Source of the DNA: Asterias amurensis
Lineage: Eukaryota; Echinodermata; Asteroidea; Forcipulatida; Asteriidae
Length of the DNA: 64,000 bases
Assembly: GCF_032118995.1 (NCBI RefSeq)
Contig: NC_092666.1
Coordinates: forward strand, 9,498,501 to 9,562,500
Reading direction: 5' to 3'
The number at the start of each line of letters is the position of its first letter. The stretch's first letter is position 1. Shown here one piece after another: positions 54,927 to 64,000 of the stretch. A program made the position numbers and the translations under genes. Below the pieces are notes generated by a model. That model worked only from the letters and a program-made list of their open reading frames with translations. It made no database searches and was not told where the DNA came from.

Positions 54927-57900
54927 TTAACGATACTGGGGTTGATAATTTGCCCATGTGCGTTGAATATACACCGTTGGCTGCTGTTGCTGCTGTGTTT
55001 GCTGCTGCTGAGCTTGCGGATCTTGCTGCTGCTGTTGCTGCTGCATTGGTATTGGGGAGCTCATTGGTTGCACGCTATTCTGAAGATTTAGAAGCTGTGG
55101 TTGGTACGGGGAGTCCGTCTGACGGAGTTGGCTGACATCGACTGTAGGTTGCTGCGTTGCTGATATCCCACCGTTCGACGTCGCACTCTGCGTCACATAG
55201 GTGACTGGAATCTGTGACACGGCAATGCTCGTTGGCGTCATGGAAATATGCGACACTGGAATCTGGGCGTTGGTTACTTGCGTCACCGGGATTTGAGAGA
55301 CTGGAATTTGGGTGACTTGAATGGTCTGGGGCTGCAGTTGGATCTGTTGACCTGGTTGTACAGCGTGTTGAATGATACGTTGTGTCAGATGTTGATAGTC
55401 GCCGACTGGTTGCTGACGGAACTCTATGGATTGTGAGAGTTCGGACATGGCTTGAGTCAGGAGATCTGCCTGTACAGCTTCTGATTGACCTTGGCCCGTA
55501 TTGGTGGTGTCGATGTATCGAATCAGCTCCGGTTGACGAATGATCTGATGGTCTTGATTATTCTGCTGCTGTTGCGCAGCTTCTTGCGCTGCAGCAGCAA
55601 TTGTTGCTATAACATGAGCTGCCTGGCCGTGCAATGAGGACGTCAGTATAGGCTGCTGTCCCTGGCCCGCTACATGATTGGTCAGTGCAACTGGTGTGAT
55701 GGATTGGACCTCGCTGACCTGTTGATAATCTGGTGCCTCCTGGATGTAAACTGTTTCTGGCATCCCGTCCTGAACGTGCGCCACAACAGCTATTTGTGTG
55801 ACCTGGCCCTCCTGGTATAAATTTTGACCATCTTGTTGCAGGACAGTCACTGTGGCCGGTGTGGTAGAGAGTGAAGTCTCCATCGTCTGTACTGGTTCCA
55901 TGTGCTTCTTCCTCACGTGATCCATCATCTTAGCTTTAGTGCTGTACTGGCGAGGGCAGTGGGCACAAGCAAAGTAGTGGGTTGTAGTGGTACCTGCTGG
56001 TGCCGTATGAGGATCTCCAAGAGGACTATTGGGATCTCCTTTTGTCTTGCGCAGACTTGGCGGAACTATAGATCCTGGATGATTCTTCAAGATGTGAATC
56101 TTCCTCTTACTACTGCTCTTGTACACCTTCTCGCAATACGCGCAGAAGTAGTTGCGGTTTGGTTTTACGATTGGTAGGTTCAGTTCTGGAACTGACTCTG
56201 GTGGCGTTTCGGGATGCTGCTTGGCAAGATGGTTGACGAGCATTCCGCGTCGCTTGAACCCGATGGAGCACAGTCTGCACTTGAAGGTGAATGCGTTGAT
56301 GTCTGTAGGAGCAAACTTTGGTTTGAATGGTGCTTTCCGAGGCTTGCTTGCGATGGCGAGATTTGCGGCCTCGCGCTGGGGGTTGTGCATTCGGTGCATG
56401 TGTTCCTTCAGCTTGTCTTTCCGTTTGAACTGTTTGCCGCAGTTAGCGCACAAGAAATCCTTGTGGTCAGAATGCCGTAACATGTGCAACTTTAGTTTAT
56501 CTGGTCGGGGGAAGATCCTGTCACAGTGAGGGCAGGGGAACTCTTTCTGCGAGTGGAAACCGCGGATATGCTTCCGGATCTGAGGGTAGTCCCTGAACTG
56601 CTTACCACAATGCGGACAGGTGTACATGCCGTTGACACTGTGGTACGGGACGTGATTTCTGAGTAGCTCCATGCGGTCGAAGCCCTCTTCACAGAACGGA
56701 CACTTGTAGTATTTCTGCCCTGAGTGCACCTTCATATGACAGGCGATGGCTGAGTTACTCATAAAGCGCTTCCCGCAGACATTACATTGTAACGGCTTAA
56801 AGGCATCGCTGGAGTGAATATTAAGATGCCTCTCATATTTAGCTTTGTCCTTGAAGACCTTACTGCATTGCCCACATCGGTGGATTGGGGGTGGCTTGTC
56901 GACGACGGGGCGGTTCTTTCCATGGGCGGATGCATGAAGGGCAAGAAACTTTCTGTTCTGGAAAACCTCATTGCATTCTGGACATCGGAGAGCGCTGTCT
57001 GCAGGTAGTGCTGGAATTATACCTTCCTGATTCTGTGGTTGCTGATTTGAACCGGAAGGCCAGTCTCCCGGGAATATGACATTTTGGCTCTGTAGCTGTC
57101 CTGGTGTGTTTGCCACAAGGTTTTGGTTCGGGTACTGAGGAGGTGGCACAGACACTTGTCCCATTTCCTGAACACCAGGAATTTGCTGAAAGGAAACAGA
57201 GACTGCTGGCTGTTGAGAAGGCTGCATCATGGATGGTTGTTGCTGTTGGATCGTTGCTTCTGGTTGGACAGGTGGATTAGTGGAGATTTGCATCGGAATG
57301 ATCCCAGAGGTAGCCTGAGTGAGAGGATTGCCAAGAGGTCCACTCCTTGAGACCATGACAGGTGTAGCAGCCCCACCTTGAGGATCAAACTGCTGCCCTG
57401 TAGAAGTCTCTCCAGCATGATTAGCACTGACTATAGATGAGGCATCAACCAGCAGACGAGCTGCCACTGCCATCGGACCGTCCTCGCCTTCATCCCATTC
57501 TGGATCCGTCAGAGATGGCGAGTGAGTCAGCTCATGGAGATTTAGAAGCTCCTCACTCTCAAACTCGAGATCGCAGCTGTCGCAACCCCACATCGACTGA
57601 CTTGACTGCTTCTGAAGCGGCATCCCCGGGTACTCCCCTTTCTCTTCGTGACGTCTCAAGTGCCTGGTGCGGTTGTAGATATGAGCAAAGGTCTTGTTAC
57701 AGATGTTACAGGTGAAGTTCTTCTCGCCAGAATGCATGACCATGTGTCGCTGCAGACTATACAACCTGGGGAAAGACTTGGGGCACATGTTGCAGTTGAA
57801 CTGTTCTGGTTTCTTGCGTTGGACCCGTCGAGACTGACGCAGCTTGGCCTGAGCCACGAGCTGCTTCCTCTGATAGCCTTCAGGGTATTTTCGAGGTCTT

Positions 57901-60900
57901 CCTCTTCGGCCTCGAGGTCGGCCCCGGGAGGCTCGACTGTGCAAAGCGTCGTGGGTTGCTAAATGCTTCTGAAGTAGCTCCGACGTCCTGAACTTTCTAC
58001 TGCACTCAAAACATGGCCAGGAGTTTTCCTTGTCTTGAAGTTCTGTTTGAAAAGAAAATTGGGAGCAAAACAAAAGGCTTGGTGATTAAGAGAACCAATG
58101 CTGTACTTTAGTGTGACAAACTTACAAGATGAACTTGCAAAACTTAGCTGGCACGAGTACAAGAAGAAATATTTTCCTCATTCTATGCCCTAAAATATTA
58201 CCCCATAAGATTCTCCCTCGAACAGTTCACAAGATTTGATCCGATTGAATTGAGGCACCAGGAAACCGCAGAGAGATTGTTCATCTCGAGTAAGGAGAAA
58301 CTATGGATAAGACGTCTCTAGACCATTCAACCTCATTGTCTGAACATCCAAAAAGGAAATGACAACTTTTTGATTTTGCCTTCTCTTTACAACACATCAA
58401 TTACTTTTCTCTCCCTCTTCCCATCATTGATTTTGTCTTTTGTGTTTCATACTTTTTTTGTGGTCAAAAAAACCCCTTCCCCACCCACGTTTGTTGTTAC
58501 TATCCTCTTTGTTCATCCCCTGCTTTCCGTGTGTGTTTTCATCTGTATCATATTAACACTTGACTGCTTTTGTTACACCAGCATATCTGTTTGTGTTTTT
58601 TGTGTTGTCATTGAGTCTTTGAGAGAGACTCTGCTAGGGTTGAAACGTCAGGCAACCAACTACTTTTCGGCAAGATTTGATCTCTTCTCTGCCCAAACCG
58701 GGCATTCAGGTTGGTGTAGTGGTGTCTTGCCTCGCCTTCCACCTCCGGGACCCCAGTTTGAATCGCGCCAAGGGGTACTACAAGAATTGGGTTTTCAGTC
58801 CCTACTTGACGTCATGGGTTTTCCCTGGAATAAGTCTTTGGGGTTTTCCTCCCACATCTACGACTTAAATTTCTTCATTGTCTTCTCTCTTCTCACTTCG
58901 CTCATAAGAGCGTTTAGAATATATAACCAAATCCAAAAACCAGAAGATGATAAAACCCTGTTTTCTCAACTAACCTGCCGCTTCCTCTGCTGTTATTTCT
59001 AGCACCTTCTCTCCAATGAGCTCAGCGTAAGACTTTGCATACCACACTTTCAGCTCCGTCTTGGGTTCCACGCTTTTAATGGTAGCAAAGTAGATGGAGT
59101 TCTCGAGTTGGAACGCAATCAGATTCTGCTCACTGTAGCGTTTTGCCGGCCGGATGAAACCCATCCAGTTACTTTCCTGTTCGTCGGAGCAGTCGAGATA
59201 GGCATCTTGTCCATCTCGTTTAACCTACATAGGGGAAAATATTGAGACGTCAATTTTCTAGGAGAAACAAGTGTTTCTAGGAGGAACAAGTTCTTGAAGG
59301 AGCAAGTTGAGTCGCACATGTTTAGTCAACCGTGATTGACAACTGAATAGCAATGTACATGCACATGGACGTACACACTCAAATGACTCATGTGGGATCC
59401 AAGTCAACTAACGGTACTTGTTGTCTAGGTACGTGGAATTACTTAAAGACACTGGACACTATTGGTAATTGTCAAAGACTAGCCTTCACAGTTGGTGTAT
59501 TTCAACATTTATGCATAAAATAACTAACATGTGAAAATTTGAGCTCAATCGGTCATCGAAGTTTGCAAGATAATAATGAAAGAAAAAAACCCCTTGTCAC
59601 ACGAAGTTGTGTGCATTTAAATGGTTGATTTTGAGACCTCAAGTTCTAAATCTGAGCTCTCGAAATCAAATTCGTTGAAAATTACTTCTGTCTCGAAAAC
59701 TATGGCACTTTAGAGGGAGCCTTTTCTCACAATGTTTTATACCATCAACCTCTCCCCATTACTCGTCACCAAGAAAGGTTTTATGCTAATAATTATTTTG
59801 AGTAAATACCAATAGTGTCCACTGCCTTTAAGCAACAAAATAGGGAATAACTGATTTGAAACAGGTTGAGGACAGCTCCATTTTTGAATAAAGTCAAGTA
59901 TTTAAGATGATCAAACATACTGATAGCAAAATTTCAAACCCTAATCAAGTTAAATATTATAAGTTATCACACAAGGTGAGTGGAATACGGAAAAATATAG
60001 CGCTTTTGCGTCCCATATCCAACGAGGTCGTGTTTCCAAGAGCGCGCATGTGATAACAAATTTATCTTCAAGCAAACTTGAAGCCTGACATAAAACACAC
60101 AAGACGCAGGTAGTGATATTAGCCGTGCAATATTATAAGTTATCAAACAAGTGCAAGTGGAATATGAAAAAATATAGCGCTTCTGCGTCCCATATCCAAC
60201 GAGGCCGTATTTATTAAATTATACAATAGTAATTATAATTATAATTTCAACAGAAAATGAAAATATTAAGCAGCGTTCGAGCTTCAACTTACCAGCCATT
60301 TCAATGTTCCTTTGTGTAAGAATTCTTGTCGTAAGATCTTGCCCTCCATTGGACCAAACTGGGTGCGCTTTGGAATAACTCTCTTCGCAAATACACCTGC
60401 GCATCGAAAGAATCAAATGAGTAAAGTATGTCAAAGTCAGAGAGAAAAGTTTATCACTAAATTCTTAAACCTATTTTCCTTGATTGATTTACTAGGATCC
60501 TTCCTCACTCTTAACAAAAATCAAACACACAAACTCTTAGTGCAGCATTCAGTCCAACACCAACAGTAACCAAACACCCAAACTGTTGGACTTGTTTACA
60601 AGGGCAGTCTTCGGTCCAACACCATACAGTAACTGCAGTCGATTTCACGAAATGCTAGGATTAATCCTATCTCGATGGGTTCAATGCGTTCTGAAGTCTA
60701 TTGGTTATGGAACTTATAAGTTAGGAAGAGTTTGGTGAAAACGACGGCTGAACATCAAAGTAATTTTCCACTAAAATATTTGATTTCGAGACCTCAGATT
60801 TAGATTTTGAGGTCCCGAAATCAAGCATCTGAAAGCACACAACTTTTGTGTGACAAGGGTGTTTTTTCTTTCATTATTATCTCGCAACTTCGACGACCAA

Positions 60901-61294
60901 CATAGCTCAAATTTTCACAGGTTTGTTATTTTGTGCATATGTTGGGATACACCAACGAGAAGACTGGTCTTTGACAATTACCAAACATATCCGGTGCCTT
61001 TAAGGGTTCAGGAAGACACTACTTAAAGAATTGTGGGAGTTAGCAGAGTTCCCTTGACGGGAAGATTATCTAAAAACTTGAACCCTTCTTCAAGACCCAC
61101 ATCTTATCATAGGCCTCCCCTCCTCCTTCTCATCCTCTTCTACTCACCAACTTCATTATTCTCTACTTTGAAGATTTGTAGTTGACTTGGGAGACTCGCT
61201 CGAGCTCTGGAGATAACAGGGTTGTCCGAGATGGTCTGTAACGCTCCCTGCTTTAAGAATTCCTCCTCATCAAGTAAATCCTGATCATCTTCGA
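54927..61294 (-). CDS. PRDM10: PRDM10, PR-domain zinc-finger protein (5' exons missing)
   Basis: Four minus-strand exons join in phase: 61294-61148, 60396-60293, 59224-58975 and 58042-54927. The first gives an acidic pre-PR stretch with RARASLP. The next two form the PR domain (GVFAKRVIPKRTQFGP, ESNWMGFIRPAKRYSEQNLI, VEPKTELKVWYAKSYAELIG). The large last exon carries a C2H2 finger, an AT-hook-like RGRPRGRRGRPRK, thirteen more C2H2 fingers (14 in all) and a Gln-rich tail containing DLLTQAMSELSQ, ending QPQYR. PRDM10 binds DNA and regulates transcription in the nucleus; PR domains of this subgroup are not proven methyltransferases. The PR motifs and the DLLTQAM tail distinguish it from PRDM4 and PRDM15. 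Upstream coding exons are not recognised before the window edge, so the protein is partial at its N terminus. Introns hold a SINE (58695-58885) and TTAA and palindromic elements. Confidence 0.95.
58695..58885 (+). mobile_element. Second SINE family (tRNA-like head), copy 2, in a PRDM10 intron
   Basis: GGTGTAGTGGTGTCTTGCCT and CCCCAGTTTGAATCGCGCC resemble tRNA A and B boxes. The body CAGTCCCTACTTGAC and TTTGGGGTTTTCCTCCCAC matches 35215-35400. Confidence 0.7.
59447..59827. mobile_element. TTAA element family B, PRDM10 intron
   Basis: TTAA, AGACACTGGACACTATTGGT ... AATAGTGTCCACTGCCT, TTAA (59828-59831). Confidence 0.9.
59960..60210. mobile_element. Two partial copies of palindromic element family D
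   Basis: GTTATCACACAAGGTGAGTG and GCGTCCCATATCCAACGAGG appear at 59963-60075. A second start, GTTATCAAACAAG...CATATCCAACGAGG, lies at 60137-60207. Confidence 0.8.
60768..60999. mobile_element. TTAA element family B, left-truncated
   Basis: From TTTTCCACTAAAATATTTGA through GATTTCGAGACCTCAGATTT to CATATCCGGTGCCT, then TTAA. The left third is missing. PRDM10 intron. Confidence 0.8.
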
Positions 61295-61699
61295 CTAAGA
61301 AAAGAAAAAAAAACAAGACAATTAATAAGTAATTGGTTGAGGTGAGGCAACATTAACTAAAGAGAAGGTATCTGTTTGGTAATCACCCTGAAAATTAATG
61401 GCAATAAGAACCTGGTTAGGAGCCTACAGCAGTAATTGAAACTATATAACGCATTTTGAGAAACATAAGATACTTTGAAGTTTTATGTCTAAAATAACAG
61501 TATTTATTCGATGACTCCAGGGGGGTGTTTCATAAAGAACATAATACAATTAATCTTAACTATCAATCTTAAGTCTGAATCAATCTTAGTCTACAATTAA
61601 TTGTAAAAATCTGTTTCATAAAATCAATCTTAGCGTAAGATCAATCGACCGTACGAAAAGATTGATATCAATTGTATCTTAAGACTTCAATTTTATTGA

Positions 61700-61799
61700 C
61701 AGAGCCTAAAGCGCGACCTTTGACCCAAAACACACTTTTGGGCTCTCAAAACTTTTTGAAGTCGGCCATCTTGTTTTCATCGTGAGTGGTGGAACCGTG
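61700..61799 (+). promoter_or_regulatory. Candidate promoter and 5' UTR exon of the Myb/SANT-like gene
   Basis: GGCCATCTTG at about 61764 resembles an initiator/YY1-type core element. The stretch ends in a strong donor, CCGTG|GTAAGT (GT at 61800). A matching acceptor, TTTTGTTTCAG, ends at 62766, giving an untranslated exon followed by the ATG exon. The transcription start is not defined. Confidence 0.4.
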
Positions 61800-62180
61800 G
61801 TAAGTAGAAAATAAATTCGATTCTTTTATGATTTGTTGTTGGATTAGAACGTTGATAGTTTGCTATTTTATAGTTTATGTTCACAGGGCTCACTTAAGTG
61901 TTCTTGAATGAAAATAAACCAAGCACATGTGTGGTTTTTAGCGACTTAAAAACTGCTGTTTTTCAGCGTGAATCGCCAGTGACGGCGTGGGGGCTAGCGG
62001 TGCATAGTGACCCATCAAAACACACTGCTAATTACGGTGCACACTGGAGGGGGTGTGGCTATAGTTTTATTAGCTATGAAATTTGTTAAGTTGGTTTGAC
62101 TTCATTATATTAATTTTCAGGCAGTTTAGTACATAAATTGGGTTCAATGTTGATGTACTTACGTGATTACAACTGATTTA

Positions 62181-62327
62181 TACCAATTCAAAACCATAGA
62201 GTAGACAATTTTGAAGAAATATTTTTGTCAATGGATCACTTGATTGAATGGTAATACCATTCAATCAAGTGGTCTATTGACAAAAATATTTCTTCAAAAT
62301 TGTCTACTCTATGGTTTTGAATTGGTA
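62181..62327. repeat. 147-bp near-perfect hairpin
   Basis: Two 72-bp arms around AAT/ATA at about 62253; only two mismatches (GATCC against GGTCT region). Lies between the putative UTR exon and the ATG exon of the Myb-like gene. Confidence 0.95.
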
Positions 62328-62791
62328 TGCTGTCATATGCATAGCATTCAAATTTTACCTCATGTGGTTGATATTTTTATCACTTAGTTGTACTTTTATA
62401 CTTTATAAATTCAGTAGTCATGGTTTATTTAATTTGATCCATAGTCACATTAGTTAGTCTGGTTAAAAGTCTGATTTGTAGGCCTACTCTTATCAATATA
62501 TTTTAAGGTAAAATACTAAAATGTCATTCAATAATGGAAAAAGTATTGAGTGTTCATGTTTTATCATGACCACTAACATAAATTTGTTTTAATAAATAAT
62601 AGTGTACCGTATGTTTTTTTAAATGTATGTTACTTTGACGTACTCCAAATTATTGAGTTGCACATAATTTGAACAAAGTACACTGCCATGTATTTGCAGT
62701 ATCCTCACTGTAGTTCTTACTGATTGATTTGGGTTAATAATATCTGTTGCCATGTTTTTGTTTCAGATTCCAAGACAGAAACACAGAAAAA

Positions 62792-63835
62792 ATGGTAAAC
62801 AAAAAGAAATCAATAAATAAATAAATTGATCTTGCTTAAGATAAATACATTTACATGCACTTTCCAATAATTACTTAATAAAAAGAGATTATCATAAGAT
62901 TATATAAAGATGAATTTTATTTTTGCTTTTAATCTGACAGCTCACTCCAGAGCAAAGTTGGTGCAAACAATATTGCAAGATGCTGTTATTGAGCAACTTG
63001 GTTTTAACATGATCTTATTTATCTTTCCTAGCAGGAAAGATAATAAGCACATTTTATGACAACAACATTTTTGCAACATATACAGCCGTATATGTGAGGA
63101 ACTGAAAAAAACAAAGGTAAACCTTTTGAACAAAACATACGTTTTTGTTTTTGTTTTTTTTTCAGGGCAAAAAAAAGGGCACAAAGCCCAGAAACAAAAA
63201 CTTCACTACCACAGAGATGCGAGTACTTTCAGGGTTTGTAAAAGCAAACACAGCTGAGCTGTATGGGAAGGCAGGCCATTGCTCCCAAAAGGTAAGCTTT
63301 AAGCATGCATTCTTGCAGGTAAGGATTGCTAGGAACTATTTGGCTACTATACATGTATGGAGGAGTAAAATTGTGGGACTTGAGAGTTTTTTTACTCTAC
63401 AATCATGACATGGACTTGCCACTGTGGACTTGTGATTCACGGGTCACATTTTTAAAAACTACTAGGTGTATAATGTTTTTTATTAAAATTCAGGTCGAAG
63501 CTAGGAGACAGAAGTGTTGGAGAATGGCTGCCGACACCTTAAGGATGGCTGGGGGACCTCAGCAGAGGGAATGGGTAGATGTGAGAAAGAAGTGGAATGA
63601 GTTAAAAGTACATGCACTCAAATACAACAATGAGAAGAATATTACCGGTAAGTTAAAACCTCAAATTAAGCCAGGATAAAGTGAGTTTTACAACTACATT
63701 ATGAATGACAAATTGTGTATTAAAAATTGTCCTAACTTGACTCATTTTGTTAATTAATTGGATTTACTATGCACTGTTTTATTTGCTTTGTTTTTAACAG
63801 CAAATAGACTTACATGTACATGTACCAAGTATTAA
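62792..63835 (+). CDS. Small Myb/SANT-like DNA-binding protein
   Basis: Exons: 62767-62794 (ends exactly with ATG before GTAAAC), 63166-63291, 63494-63647 and probably 63801-63835. They join in phase to 105 residues starting MGKKKGTKPRNKNFTTTEMR. The core has the layout of the Myb_DNA-bind_5 type trihelix: FTTTEMRVLSGFVKANTAEL, then RQKCWRMAADTLRMAGG, then WVDVRKKWNELKVHALKY, with the expected spaced Trp residues. Such proteins occur as host genes and as the second protein of Harbinger transposons, so a domesticated origin is possible. The last exon is short and a palindromic element begins right after its stop, so the C terminus may have been changed. It is antisense to, and perhaps inside, the 5' part of PRDM10. 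Confidence 0.6.
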
Positions 63836-63837
63836 TA

Positions 63838-64000
63838 ATAACAAGTTATCGCACAAGCCCGAGTGGAATACGGAAAAATATAGCGCTTCTGCGTCCCATA
63901 TCCAACGAGGCCGAAGGCCGAGTTGGATATTTGATGCAGAAGCGCTATATTTTCTGTATTTCCATGAGCGCGCATGAAATATCGTATTTATCTTCAAGCA
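63838..64000. mobile_element. Palindromic element family D, copy running off the window
   Basis: AAGTTATCGCACAAGCCCGA, GCGTCCCATATCCAACGAGG, then GGCCGAAGGCCGAGTTGGAT and the complement arm, ending TTTATCTTCAAGCA at the window edge. Confidence 0.85.

Noticed and set aside
54950..57962. Plus-strand frames opposite the PRDM10 last exon
   Set aside because: Shadows of a long conserved zinc-finger and Gln-rich exon.
58370..59002. 210-residue plus-strand frame
   Set aside because: Low-complexity hydrophobic translation crossing a PRDM10 intron, a SINE and a PR-domain exon; no recognisable domain.

Overview
This is a eukaryotic genomic window: split genes with GT-AG introns, introns packed with short transposons, and tRNA-derived SINEs. 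Repeat families, gene content and AT-rich introns suggest an invertebrate deuterostome, most likely an echinoderm and probably a starfish. The organism call rests on recognising the repeat style and is an inference; the gene calls do not depend on it.

Layout. (1) 1-14452, + strand: two tandem paralogous Fic-domain genes, each with an N-terminal exon (shared core DLIDFKPTE..PKWRT) and one large Fic exon carrying HPFxDGNGR. The second has 18 heptad repeats of the type MEEGQAS in its N-terminal exon. The DNA between them holds TTAA-flanked foldback elements, a hAT-like element and a satellite whose units are perfect palindromes. (2) 14453-19373: no gene seen; mobile elements plus two extra copies of the DNA just downstream of the second Fic gene. 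(3) 19374-49825, + strand: a complete NOMO gene (nodal modulator, ER membrane). I could join 28 exons with consistent phases into a 1207-residue protein. (4) 49826-54926: no convincing gene; its right part is probably 3' UTR of the next gene. (5) 54927-61294, - strand: the 3' part of PRDM10 (four exons: pre-PR segment, PR domain, 14 C2H2 fingers, Q-rich tail). Its 5' exons lie outside the window or were not found. (6) about 61700-63835, + strand: a small Myb/SANT-like gene, divergent from or nested in the 5' part of PRDM10, whose start codon sits alone at an exon end.

The genes do not form an operon-like unit. NOMO acts in the ER translocon-associated complex with nicalin and TMEM147, PRDM10 is a nuclear zinc-finger regulator, and the Fic proteins are predicted AMP/NMP transferases of unknown target. 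The most unusual signals are local DNA events. They are a patch of near-identity over the Fic active site of the two paralogs, a 149-bp tandem array of broken 5' exon copies in NOMO, older 5' copies of another NOMO exon, an inverted duplication carrying an exon-intron junction, and nested elements with intact target duplications (TTAA, 8 bp, 9 bp).
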